Shown here: one piece after another, positions 15,410 to 23,669 of the stretch | How the letters are laid out: every line of letters starts with the position of its first letter | Position numbering within the stretch: the stretch's first letter is position 1 | From: Candidatus Coprousia avicola | GTDB lineage: Bacteria; Actinomycetota; Coriobacteriia; Coriobacteriales; Coriobacteriaceae | Length of the DNA: 55,297 nucleotides | Assembly (NCBI GenBank): GCA_018715125.1 | Contig: DVMF01000081.1 | Location: 1-55,297, forward strand | Direction: 5' to 3' | Position numbers and translations under genes: made by a program | Notes under the pieces: generated by a model | Database searches by the model: none | The model's input: the letters and a program-made list of their open reading frames with translations, nothing else | What the model was told of the DNA's origin: nothing

Positions 15410-17566
15410 ATGGATATCATCTCTGCGCTCGCGCAAGAGCTCGGCCTTGCACCTTCCGCCGTCCAGGCGGCCGTCAGCCTTATCGACGAGGGCAACACCA
15501 TCCCCTTTATCGCGCGCTACCGCAAGGAGGCGACGGGCGGTATGGACGACGTCGCCCTGCGCACGCTCGACGACCGCCTTACCTACCTGCGCAACCTCGA
15601 GCAGCGCAAGGAGGATGTCATCACCCTCATCGGCGTCCAGGGCAAGCTCACGCCCGAGCTCGAGGCCGAGATTCGCGCGGCCACGCAGCTCCAGCGCGTC
15701 GAGGACCTCTACAAGCCCTACCGCAAGAAGCGCCAGACGCGCGCGCAGAAGGCGCGCGAGGCGGGGCTCGAACCCTTGGCGAACATGATCATCATGCAGG
15801 TGAAGACCAAGGGCTCGGCGCTCGACGAGGCGGCGCGCTTCGTCACGCCCGAGGCGGCGCAGGCGGGTTTCGACTCGGCCGAGAAGGCGCTCGCCGGCGC
15901 ATCGGACATCGTGGCCGAGGTGGTTGCGGAGGACGCGGAGAACGTGGCCGACCTGCGCTCGTTTACCGAGGGGACGGGCGAGGTCGTCTCGGTGGCGACC
16001 GATGCGGACGAGAAGACGCCCTACGAGCCGTACTACGCGTACGAGGAGCCCGCGCGCAAGATCCCCAACCATCGCGTCCTCGCCATCGACCGCGGCGAGC
16101 GCGAGGGGAAGCTCCGGGTGCGCGTCGAAGTGGATACCGAGGCAGCCATCGCCCGCTTGGGGGCGCGTTGGCCGCGCCGCCAGGGCGTGTTCGCACCGGT
16201 GCTCGACGCCGCCATCACCGACGGCTATAAGCGCCTGATGGCGCCGTCGCTCGAGCGCGAGCTCAGGGCGAAGCTCACCGTGCGCGCGCAGACCGATGCC
16301 ATCAAGGTGTTCGCCAAGAACCTCGAGGGCCTGCTCTCGGCACGTCCCGTGCGCGGTGCGCGCATCATCGCGCTCGACCCGGGCTACCGCACGGGCTGCA
16401 AGGTCGCCGTGCTCGACGAGACGGGCAAGCTACTCGACCACGGCGTCGTCTACCCCACGCCCCCGCGCCGCGATGTGGCGGGCACGCGCCGCGAGCTGGC
16501 GCGCCTGATCGCGCGCTACCGCATCAACACCATCGTCATCGGCAACGGCACGGCGAGCCGCGAGACGGAGGAGGTCGTCTCCGACTTCATCGCGGCCGAG
16601 GCGCCGGAGCTCCGCTACACCATCGTCAACGAGGCGGGCGCGTCGGTCTACTCCGCGAGCCAGCTCGCGAGCGAGGAGTATCCCGACCTCGACGTCACCA
16701 CGCGCGGCGCCATGAGTCTGGGCCGCCGCCTGCAGGACCCGCTCGCGGAGCTCGTCAAGATTCCGCCGCAGTCCATCGGCGTGGGCCAGTACCAGCACGA
16801 CCTCGACCAGACGGAGCTCGCGCGCACTCTCGGGCACGTGGTGGAGGACGTGGTGAACCGCGTGGGCGTTGACGTCAACACGGCGAGCGCGAGCCTTCTG
16901 GGCTATGTGTCGGGCATCACGCCGACGGTGGCCAAAAATATCGTCGCCTACCGCGAGGAGCACGGCGCCTTTACCGACCGGCGCCAGCTGAAGGACGTTC
17001 CCAAGCTGGGGCCCAAGGCGTTCCAGAACGCCGCGGGATTCCTGCGCATCGCGGGCGGGGCGAACCCGCTCGACGCGACGAGCGTGCACCCCGAGAGCTA
17101 CGCCGTCGCCCGCGAGGTGCTGAAGCGCGCTGGCGTGGCGCCCGCGGAGCTCACGCGCGGAGGCATCCCGGACATCGCGCGCCGGGTGGGCAGCGTGGCC
17201 TCGCTCGCCGGCGAGCTGGGCTGCGGCATGCTCACGCTCATCGACATCGTGTCCGAGCTGGAGAAGCCCGGACGCGACCCGCGTGACGACGCGCCCGAGG
17301 TGGTCTTCAGCAAGGCGGCGCTCTCCATCGAGGACCTGCAGCCCGGGATGGAGCTCACCGGCACCGTGCGCAACGTAGTCGACTTCGGCGCGTTTGTGGA
17401 CGTTGGCGTGCACCAGGACGGTCTCGTGCATATCTCCAAGCTGGCCCGCCGCTTCGTGAAGCACCCGAGCGACGTGGTGGCCGTGGGCGACACCGTGAAG
17501 GTGTGGGTGGAGAAGGTCGACCGCGAGCGCGGCAAGATCTCGCTCACCATGGTGCAGGGGAAGTAA
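15410..17566 (+). CDS. tex: Tex-family S1 RNA-binding transcription accessory protein
   Basis: 718 residues from the ATG at 15410 (GGGAG at 15401). The in-frame extension back to 15131 overlaps the neighbour's promoter and is rejected. The order is typical of Tex: N-terminal helices with IPFIARYRKEATGGMDD, the YqgF/RNase H-like domain with ALDPGYRTGCKVAVLD, helix-hairpin-helix repeats (NTASASLLGYVSGI and LKDVPKLGPKAFQNAAGFLRI), and a C-terminal S1 domain with GTVRNVVDFGAFVDVG and HISKLA. Tex binds nucleic acid and affects transcription and stress tolerance. All domains appear intact and it stands alone as a monocistronic gene. Confidence 0.95.
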   Translation: MDIISALAQELGLAPSAVQAAVSLIDEGNTIPFIARYRKEATGGMDDVALRTLDDRLTYLRNLEQRKEDVITLIGVQGKLTPELEAEIRAATQLQRVEDLYKPYRKKRQTRAQKAREAGLEPLANMIIMQVKTKGSALDEAARFVTPEAAQAGFDSAEKALAGASDIVAEVVAEDAENVADLRSFTEGTGEVVSVATDADEKTPYEPYYAYEEPARKIPNHRVLAIDRGEREGKLRVRVEVDTEAAIARLGARWPRRQGVFAPVLDAAITDGYKRLMAPSLERELRAKLTVRAQTDAIKVFAKNLEGLLSARPVRGARIIALDPGYRTGCKVAVLDETGKLLDHGVVYPTPPRRDVAGTRRELARLIARYRINTIVIGNGTASRETEEVVSDFIAAEAPELRYTIVNEAGASVYSASQLASEEYPDLDVTTRGAMSLGRRLQDPLAELVKIPPQSIGVGQYQHDLDQTELARTLGHVVEDVVNRVGVDVNTASASLLGYVSGITPTVAKNIVAYREEHGAFTDRRQLKDVPKLGPKAFQNAAGFLRIAGGANPLDATSVHPESYAVAREVLKRAGVAPAELTRGGIPDIARRVGSVASLAGELGCGMLTLIDIVSELEKPGRDPRDDAPEVVFSKAALSIEDLQPGMELTGTVRNVVDFGAFVDVGVHQDGLVHISKLARRFVKHPSDVVAVGDTVKVWVEKVDRERGKISLTMVQGK

Positions 17567-17713
17567 CAACAGGACCGCCGTTGGCCAGTCGTTCTCAGCC
17601 AAGCCGCAGGGAGGCCGAGAGCGACCGGTAAGCCCCTTCACGGTTGCCGGCGCCGAATCTGCCAGAGTATGATGGGGCAACGTAGAGTATCCGGGCGAGG
17701 ACGGAGGTCCGTT

Positions 17714-18439
17714 ATGCCTACGACGGAGTGGATGACTCGGTACGAGGCGGTCATGAGCAAGCTGGATTGCAGGGCCGACCTCGACGCGTATTTCTCCGAG
17801 AGCACTATCGGTTGCATGCCGGTCGACGTGCTGGACATCGGCGGCATCAACGTTCCCACCGGCACGGTATTCGCATGTGACCCGCTGGTATGGCTCGAGG
17901 GCGCACCGCCGTTCCTCCAAACCATCCCCGCGGGGACGTATCCCGTCAGGCTCTGCGTGGTCGTGGACGAACGGCTCGGCGACCGCTATGCCTGCATCAA
18001 AGTCGAGGTGAGCGATCAGAAGCCCGTTCGCTACGAGCTGGGCATGATCGGCGACGAGGACCTGGAGGAGGAGCTGGAGGACGGCGCGTTCTTTGGGTTC
18101 GGTGTCGACGCCGGCATGGGATGCATCGCGGATATCCAGACCCAGAAGGCGTTCCAGGCGTATTGGGCGAAGCGGCTGGAAGAAGATGAGGACATCAATC
18201 CGTACGACGACCTCTTCTGCGGGTTGCTGGAGGAGAATGCTCGGATGAACCCTCGGCACCAGACCGAGGGCGGCGACTGGCTCAACTGGACGGTGCCCGG
18301 GACGGACTGCAACCTCGTTATGTGCGCAGCAGGCTGGGGCGACGGGGTCTACCCGGTCTACTTTGGACGCGATGCAAAGGGCAAGATCTGCGGCGTGTAC
18401 GTGCACTTCATCGATATCGTGGAGTGCTACGGCGCGTAG
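17714..18439 (+). CDS. DUF4241-like protein
   Basis: 241 residues with GGAGG nine bases before the ATG. The acidic, Trp-poor sequence carries blocks characteristic of DUF4241: FACDPLVW...PAGTYPV near the middle, [17 protein letters not shown], then [21 protein letters not shown] and [21 protein letters not shown] at the end. DUF4241 proteins are secretion-associated or immunity-like proteins of unknown activity. No secretion signal is visible and no partner toxin is adjacent. The RF-like gene follows 71 bases later. Confidence 0.7.
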   Translation: MPTTEWMTRYEAVMSKLDCRADLDAYFSESTIGCMPVDVLDIGGINVPTGTVFACDPLVWLEGAPPFLQTIPAGTYPVRLCVVVDERLGDRYACIKVEVSDQKPVRYELGMIGDEDLEEELEDGAFFGFGVDAGMGCIADIQTQKAFQAYWAKRLEEDEDINPYDDLFCGLLEENARMNPRHQTEGGDWLNWTVPGTDCNLVMCAAGWGDGVYPVYFGRDAKGKICGVYVHFIDIVECYGA

Positions 18440-18510
18440 TTCGCGCATGCGCCCGATTGCATCTGCAGGTAGGATTGTTCCCGTACCGAGTGCAACGTGA
18501 GGGGCGCAGC

Positions 18511-18876
18511 ATGAACTGGCGAGACTATGCGAAATATGCTCGGCAGAGCGCCGACGAACTCGCGCGTAACTGCGAAGTGCAGGTGTTCCGGGCAAAGGGG
18601 CCGGGTGGCCAAGGGGTGAACACCACCGATTCTGCGGTGCGCATGACGCATGTGCCCACAGGCATCACCGTGACCGCGCGTGAGACGCGCAGTCAGTTTC
18701 AAAACCGCCGGCTCTGCCTGCAGAAGATCGCCCAGATCATCGAGCGGCGCGCCCAGCCGCCCCGCGTGCGCAAGAAGACCAAGGTGCCCAAGGCAGCGCG
18801 CGAGCGCCGGCTGGCCGACAAGCGCCGCCGCTCGCAGCTGAAGCAGCAGCGTGGCCGCGCGGGGGATGAGTGGTAG
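18511..18876 (+). CDS. RF-1 domain protein (ArfB/PrfH-like)
   Basis: 121 residues consisting almost wholly of the peptide-release domain of class I release factors. The catalytic GGQ is at residues 32-34 within [17 protein letters not shown] very basic C-terminal tail (residues 80-121, [13 protein letters not shown]...) follows. Such short codon-independent proteins hydrolyse peptidyl-tRNA on stalled ribosomes, the basic tail entering the mRNA channel. That fits ArfB/ICT1, though tail length and sequence vary. No codon-recognition domain is present. ATG 18511 has only a modest ribosome site (GAGGGG). Confidence 0.85.
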   Translation: MNWRDYAKYARQSADELARNCEVQVFRAKGPGGQGVNTTDSAVRMTHVPTGITVTARETRSQFQNRRLCLQKIAQIIERRAQPPRVRKKTKVPKAARERRLADKRRRSQLKQQRGRAGDEW

Positions 18877-18960
18877 TGGGGGCTGACGATGAGATGGAAA
18901 CGATCCCCTAATGCATCTCATCCAACTCGATGAACAGAGTTGAGCTGTTTGGTGTGCACA

Positions 18961-20103
18961 TTAAGCCCGAGCGTGAGAAAAGCCCGTACCGATAACAATG
19001 CGGGCCCGTTCGCTTACGGGGAACGTGTCCTGAACCATGCAGACGATGGTACCTGTTCTAATTTCACGTTTGTACATCGAGAGCTCGGGCGCCACGCCAG
19101 ACGCATTGACTGGGTCCAAGGCGTTTAGGTTGCGCGTGTCTTTGCGTGAGGGCGACGCCGTTTTCTTCACCTCAATGGGGAAGAGCGCGCCATCTCGCTC
19201 CATCAGTAGGTCGATTTCCTTCTTGTCGTTGTTACGGAAGAAGTAGAGCGGTGCTCGTTGCCCGGCGTTGAGGAAGCTCTTGTAAATCTCCCCAAAAACA
19301 TGGGTCTCAAAGATCTGCCCGCTCATGGCACCGGCTTCAATAGCTTGCGGGCTGGTCCAACCCGTGAGATACGCTGCCAGGCCAGTGTCAAGAAAATGCA
19401 TGACCGGCTGCTTGGAAAGGCGCTTCAGCAAGTTGTTCGCGTAAGGTTCGACAATCTTGACGATGTACAAGCTCACGAGCAGGGACAGCCACGTCTTGGC
19501 TGTCTTCTCGTCGATGTCCGCGATGCGCGCGAGTTCCGCATAGACCACGGGTTTCGAGGTGAGCGCAGCGCAGGCTGTCATGAAGCAGCGAAACTTCAGC
19601 TCGTCGCCAATCTGTGAGAGGTCGCGGATGTCGCGCATGATGTATGTGTCGAGGTGCGACTCGTATGCCCCTGCGCGCAGGTCTTCCGGCAGGGAGCGGA
19701 TGCCCGGAAGCGAGCCAGCACAGATGCGGTCGTATGCTTCTATCACGTTATATGACTTGGACGCGGTTACGCGACGAACGAAGTAATCCTGTTCAGGGGA
19801 GAACGGTTCAGAAGGAACGCCGGAAATCTCGGCACCAGAGAGGCCGAGCATTTCTATTACGCCGACGCGTCCCGCAAACGATTCGGAGACCTCCTTCATG
19901 AGGTGGAATGGCTGGGAACCGGTAAGCCAAACGGTCCCGGTCTGGTTGGACGCGTCGACGATTTCCTTGATATAGGGGAGAAGCTCCGGTGCCTTCTGGA
20001 TCTCGTCGATGAGAGTGGGTGGGCAGTAGCGCTGGAGGAACAGCGCGGGATCTTCCTTCGCAGTTTGCAAGATGGCGGTGTTGTCGACCAATATAAGAAG
20101 CAA
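18961..20103 (-). pseudogene. AAA-type ATPase, DUF4143 family, 5'-truncated
   Basis: The reading frame gives ILQTAKEDPALFLQRYCPP and LIDEIQKAPELLPYIKEIVD (Walker B). It continues with the sensor region TGTVWLTGSQPFHLM and a complete DUF4143 domain ending in the nuclease-like block KKEIDLLMERDGALFPIEVKKTA. Full proteins of this family begin with a Walker A domain (G-P-R-Q-x-G-K-T) about 40 residues before this point. Here the upstream minus strand has no such motif in any frame. The ATP-binding loop is therefore lost and the protein is probably inactive. It sits at the edge of an AT-richer stretch, so the truncation may mark an insertion junction. Confidence 0.75.
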
Positions 20104-20284
20104 AGTGCAGGTTGGAAAGACACAAGATATAGGTCAAGGCTGGATGTCTACCGTCTACCGAAAGGCGAGCGGCGCGAAGCGTTAAGCCACTGAATACATT
20201 CCTGCAGGCAACTGCTTCAAAAGATGAATTATCTTCAGCCCAACGATTCCTGAAAAACTATACTCCGGTGCGTTGACGAGCAAA

Positions 20285-20302
20285 AACACAACATATTGTG
20301 TT
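20285..20302. promoter_or_regulatory. Inverted repeat upstream of the basic peptide gene
   Basis: Arms AACACAA (20285-20291) and TTGTGTT (20296-20302) flank CATA. It lies about 120 bases before the peptide start in an AT-rich leader and has the size of a regulator binding site. No partner regulator is known. Confidence 0.35.
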
Positions 20303-20363
20303 ATGTGGTAAAGAAAAACAAGATGTGGGATTCATCTTCTATGTTACTATCAATCAGGAAAAA

Positions 20364-20397
20364 GGAGGGAACAATAGTTCGAGCTGCTGTTCCCTCC
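20364..20397 (+). promoter_or_regulatory. Leader hairpin upstream of the basic peptide gene
   Basis: A 9-bp stem joins GGAGGGAAC (20364-20372) and GTTCCCTCC (20389-20397) with a 16-base loop. It ends 24 bases before the ATG at 20422. A second, free Shine-Dalgarno (GGGAGGTGAT) lies between the stem and the start, so the hairpin could serve as a leader structure or stabilise the transcript. Confidence 0.4.
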
Positions 20398-20421
20398 GTT
20401 GGACAAGAGGGAGGTGATTTG

Positions 20422-20523
20422 ATGGCCAAAGCGAAGTCGACAGTACGAATTCGGATTAAGCGCACTGTCAAGGTCGGCAGCCGTAAGGTGACGAAGACTG
20501 CCAACAAAACAATCCGAGTTTAA
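20422..20523 (+). CDS. 33-residue highly basic peptide
   Basis: The ATG at 20422 has an excellent ribosome site (GGGAGGTGAT). It encodes MAKAKSTVRIRIKRTVKVG followed by a Lys/Thr-rich end, with 12 Lys or Arg and no acidic residue. The longer frame from 20296 has no ribosome site. The repeated V-R-I-R-I-K-R pattern suggests beta strands or nucleic-acid binding. No family is recognised. It sits alone in an AT-rich gap with a structured leader. Confidence 0.55.
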   Translation: MAKAKSTVRIRIKRTVKVGSRKVTKTANKTIRV

Positions 20524-20647
20524 CCTCGGCGCCCGCCCCGAGCGATATCGGGGCATCCCTCTCCTGCTTCCAATAATACTTTTGAGTAGAGTTTCTAATC
20601 GGGGAGATTCGAATTCGCCACAAGGGAAGCGGAGACTCCCTCTTTTC

Positions 20648-20685
20648 CCGCTGAGAATCAGCCGAGAAGATGTTAATCTCAGCGG
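20648..20685. repeat. Hairpin in the AT-rich gap after the basic peptide gene
   Basis: A 9-bp inverted repeat pairs CCGCTGAGA (20648-20656) with TCTCAGCGG (20677-20685). It lies in a gene-free stretch 125 bases after the peptide stop. It may be a weak terminator or part of a small RNA. No adjacent U-run is seen. Confidence 0.35.
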
Positions 20686-20814
20686 CTTAAGACTGTTGAT
20701 GGGCTGGCTGGCTAAAGCGAAGTGCTTTGGCGTCTAATATGCTGCATAATAGCTATGCAATTGTGACCATTAAAGTATTCGACTTAATAATCAATATAGA
20801 GGCAGGTAGGATAA

Positions 20815-21318
20815 ATGGATGATGCAGTTATAACGGCAATTGCGACAACGAGTTCTCAACTCGCCGTTCTCGCCGCAAAAGGAACAGCCACTCAAGTTAG
20901 CAATAGATTTCAGGCTATTAGACAAAAGAAAGCTCATGAAGAGCTTTGTAACTCGTACGAGGAACTGATAAATGAATTAGTCGCAGAGCGTGCTCAAGCG
21001 ATTGCTATTGCCCAAGCATATGAATCAGAGTTGAACAGGTATGAGATAACTGATGAGGATATCAATCACCTACAAAACACGGCTGGGCATGCACTAGATA
21101 TTCTGAAATCTTTCTCGCCCGATAATGACCTCTCGAGCTTCGAGCAGTTCAAATCCCTTCTATCTGTCGATACGCTAAAAGCCATGCAGCTCCTAGGATT
21201 TGACTATAAGAAAGCGATAGGCGATCCTTTGACTGAGGTATGCGCGGATGCGATCAGGGTGAAGCTGGGGCAGAAACAAACGACTGCCAACCGTAATAAC
21301 CAGAAGAAGCGCAACTAA
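20815..21318 (+). CDS. Helical hypothetical protein
   Basis: 167 residues, clearly AT-richer than the surrounding genome. The first 25 residues (DDAVITAIATTSSQLAVLAAKG) are weakly amphipathic. The rest is helical and charged, with a long helix (HEELCNSYEELINELVAERAQA), a C-terminal half without motif, and a basic tail (QKQTTANRNNQKKRN). I do not recognise the family. Base composition points to transfer, perhaps together with the basic peptide gene. Confidence 0.6.
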   Translation: MDDAVITAIATTSSQLAVLAAKGTATQVSNRFQAIRQKKAHEELCNSYEELINELVAERAQAIAIAQAYESELNRYEITDEDINHLQNTAGHALDILKSFSPDNDLSSFEQFKSLLSVDTLKAMQLLGFDYKKAIGDPLTEVCADAIRVKLGQKQTTANRNNQKKRN

Positions 21319-21835
21319 GTAAAAAACATTTAGGCGCTTACTCAATACCAATGCGGAATAGCTTGAGCTGCTTCCGGACCTGTCGCTGAATCATTTCCAC
21401 AGTGCTAGGAACAGTCGTCGACGATTTTGTTCAGCCCGTCGATGCGCCTAATCGGACGCCTGCCTTCCGTCCTTTATCCATTTTGATTCAATCATTTTGA
21501 ATTACACATATCTGTGGTGTAAACGCTGAAGACCCTCCGGTGGGAAATCAGCTGCGGGAAAGGTGCAGAGCGAGAGATCAACAACGAGGCCGAGTTTGAA
21601 TGGGGTCTCTGAGTGGATTGATCGACCTGAGGGCCGCTTCAGTTTCGCCCTCTTCAGCTTGTGTCGATAACGTTTCCATCGACATACGGCGAGTATGAGC
21701 CGTCTGCGCTTGCTACATCTGAAGAGGAGATGGTCGGGGGCTGTACCAGCAGGCTGTGGATTAGACGGTGTCTATTGTCTGCGCTCTACTAAGTATTCGT
21801 GTATGACTACATGGAAAACGCCTATCGGTTCCGTG
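21319..21835. other. Gene-free stretch with decayed sequence
   Basis: No intact gene is visible. On the minus strand, the end (about 21345-21415) reads TVPSTVEMIQRQVRKQLKLF then a stop, which looks like the tail of a lost gene. Upstream of it the frame is broken. No tRNA, terminator or repeat was recognised. Confidence 0.4.
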
Positions 21836-22117
21836 CTACTCATCAAATAGGTCCGCGTGAGTTCCGGTTCGCGAAGCGACGAGAATGAGCTTGTCCCTGT
21901 CTGTGGCGTATATCAGAAGCCAGTCGGGCCGGATATGGCATTCGCGAAAGCCGGCATATCTGCCAACTAGTGCATGATCGCGATATCTTTCTTCCAGGGG
22001 CTTCTCAGCGCATAGCTTATCAAGTACGGTTCGAAGTTCATCTATATTGAGCCCGCGCTTCTTGACGCGCTTATAATCACGTTTGAATTGCGAGGTGGGT
22101 ACGAGCTTGAGCGCCAT
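21836..22117 (-). CDS. yafQ: YafQ-family mRNA interferase toxin
   Basis: 93 residues, the standard YafQ/RelE length. Family blocks are KRDYKRVKKRGLNIDEL, a central LEERYRDHALVG and the catalytic core ECHIRPDWLLIYATDRDKLILVASRTGTHADLF. The His, Asp and Arg pattern of the YafQ active site is retained. The toxin cuts mRNA on the ribosome and is held by the DinJ-like antitoxin encoded 7 bases upstream in the same operon. Both genes look intact, so this should be a functional toxin-antitoxin pair. Confidence 0.88.
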   Translation of the reverse strand: MALKLVPTSQFKRDYKRVKKRGLNIDELRTVLDKLCAEKPLEERYRDHALVGRYAGFRECHIRPDWLLIYATDRDKLILVASRTGTHADLFDE

Positions 22118-22124
22118 GTTCGGC

Positions 22125-22403
22125 CTACTCGTCTAGCGCGGCGAGCATGGCGGATGCCGAATCGTAGGACTCTGCTTGCGTGTTCCCGGCGAGAATCTCC
22201 CGGGCTTCGTGTATTGCTGCTTCGGTCTCTCGGTTATATCGTGGCTGCCGAACATCGAAAGGCAGTCCACCCTCGAGAATCGATTTGTGGAGGAAAATGT
22301 TGATCGCTTCAGTAAGCGTCATGCCCAGGCTCCCGTAAATCGACTCAGCCTCTGCCTTGATTTGTGGATTAACCCTCATGCTGATGGACGCACTCTTGCT
22401 CAT
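22125..22403 (-). CDS. dinJ: DinJ/RelB-family antitoxin
   Basis: 92 residues from the ATG at 22403, preferred over 22424 because of AAGGAGAAG. The N-terminus SKSASISMRVNPQIKAEAES is a ribbon-helix-helix DNA-binding fold. LGMTLTEAINIFLHKSILEGGLPFD is the DinJ/RelB signature, followed by a toxin-binding acidic tail. It neutralises the YafQ toxin and autoregulates. The palindrome at 22421-22438, just upstream, is the likely operator. Confidence 0.88.
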   Translation of the reverse strand: MSKSASISMRVNPQIKAEAESIYGSLGMTLTEAINIFLHKSILEGGLPFDVRQPRYNRETEAAIHEAREILAGNTQAESYDSASAMLAALDE

Positions 22404-22420
22404 TGCTTCTCCTTGCATAG

Positions 22421-22438
22421 ACAATGCATATGCATTGT
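22421..22438 (-). promoter_or_regulatory. Perfect palindromic operator of the dinJ-yafQ pair
   Basis: ACAATGCATATGCATTGT is an exact 18-base palindrome starting 18 bases upstream of the antitoxin ATG. On the minus strand it overlaps a TACAAT -10-like element, so bound antitoxin would block the promoter. Ribbon-helix-helix antitoxins typically bind such sites. Confidence 0.7.
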
Positions 22439-22659
22439 ATCACTTTACCCATTTGTGTTTGCGGCTGTTCGATGCGTAGGGTTCCCGCGCAATCATCGTT
22501 TTGCCAAGAGCGTGAGCAGCGTGGTGTCCGCCTTCATAGCGACCTTCAGGCATTCCTAAGCATGTTCCCGGCAACATCCCCTCGTATTCGGGCAGAAGAG
22601 AAGCACTACACCAACTGCTCCGCCGGTTTCGCCGCGCGGTAAGGAAAGGGGGCGGGCCC

Positions 22660-23646
22660 ATGTGCACGGGCATCCGCTTTACCAGCACGACCGGATCGAT
22701 GTACTTCGGTCGCAATCTCGATTGGACTCAGGGCTATGGTGAGCGCGTGGTGGTGACGCCTCCTGCGGCGCAGGTGCCCGCCGCCTTCGATCGCCCCGGC
22801 GATGTGGACGCAGGTCACGCCCATGCCGTCATCGGCATGGCCATTGTGTTCAACGAGACGCCGCTCTACTTTGATTGCGGCAACGACGCCGGCCTCGCGG
22901 TCGCAGGCCTCAATTTCCCGCAGAGCGCCTGCTATGCGCCCGAGGCCTCAGCGGACCCCGACGCCATCAACGTCGCCGCTTACGAGCTTCCCTTCTGGGT
23001 CGCGCGCAACTTCAGCACGCTCGACGAGGTCCGCCAGGCCCTCGCGAAGACAACCATCGTCGCCAAGCCCGTCTCGTCCGATCTCCCCGTCGCAAACTTG
23101 CACTGGATTATCGCCGACGCCACGGGCAGCATCGTGGTCGAGTACATGCGCGACGGCATGCATGTGTGGGAGGACGACGTCGATGTGCTCACCAACGAGC
23201 CGGATTTCGGCTGGCAGCGCACAAACCTCCGCAACTATCTCACGCTGACGGACGCTGAGCCCGCATCGCCCTCATGGGGTCGCGCCCAGCTCGCGCCCTT
23301 TGGGTCCGGAGCGGGCCTACAGGGGATCCCCGGCGATTACAGCGGGCCGGCGCGGTTCGTAAAGGCTGCGTTTGTGAACAGCCATTACCCCGCAAAGGAC
23401 TCCGAAGGCGAGAACGTGACACGGCTCTTCCGCACCCTCGGCGCGGTTGCCGTGCCGGACGGTGCGGCGCGCATGGCCGACGGCTCCTGCGAGAAGACGC
23501 TCTATACCAGCTGCTTCTCCGCTGAGGCGCTCACGTATTACCACGCCACCTATGACGATCCGCGCATTCGCGCCTACCGCCTCGCGTCGTGCGACCTTAG
23601 CGGGAGCGCGCCGCTCTATGCCTCCGAGGCTCCGCTGACGGCATAG
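22660..23646 (+). CDS. bsh: Bile-salt hydrolase (choloylglycine hydrolase)
   Basis: 328 residues with a strong ribosome site (GGAAAGGGGG). The protein begins MCTG, so removal of Met exposes the nucleophile Cys2, and Arg18 and Asp21 follow in FGRNLDW. The family blocks CGNDAGLAVAGLNFPQSA, LTNEPDFGWQRTNL (active-site Asn) and GLQGIPGDYSGPARFVKAAF (active-site Arg) are intact. The length matches bacterial bile-salt hydrolases rather than the plant-like or penicillin acylase branches. It releases glycine or taurine from conjugated bile acids in the gut. The adjacent 14-helix MFS protein could move substrate or product. Confidence 0.93.
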   Translation: MCTGIRFTSTTGSMYFGRNLDWTQGYGERVVVTPPAAQVPAAFDRPGDVDAGHAHAVIGMAIVFNETPLYFDCGNDAGLAVAGLNFPQSACYAPEASADPDAINVAAYELPFWVARNFSTLDEVRQALAKTTIVAKPVSSDLPVANLHWIIADATGSIVVEYMRDGMHVWEDDVDVLTNEPDFGWQRTNLRNYLTLTDAEPASPSWGRAQLAPFGSGAGLQGIPGDYSGPARFVKAAFVNSHYPAKDSEGENVTRLFRTLGAVAVPDGAARMADGSCEKTLYTSCFSAEALTYYHATYDDPRIRAYRLASCDLSGSAPLYASEAPLTA

Positions 23647-23669
23647 GCCCGTCAGCGCTCCCTTGCGCC

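Noticed and set aside
16430-18595. 721-residue minus-strand frame over tex
   Set aside because: Antisense to the well-recognised Tex protein; His/Arg/Val-rich and without motifs.
20535-20554. Terminator after the basic peptide gene
   Set aside because: The six-base GCCCCG/CGGGGC stem has no following U-run, so it is too weak to call.
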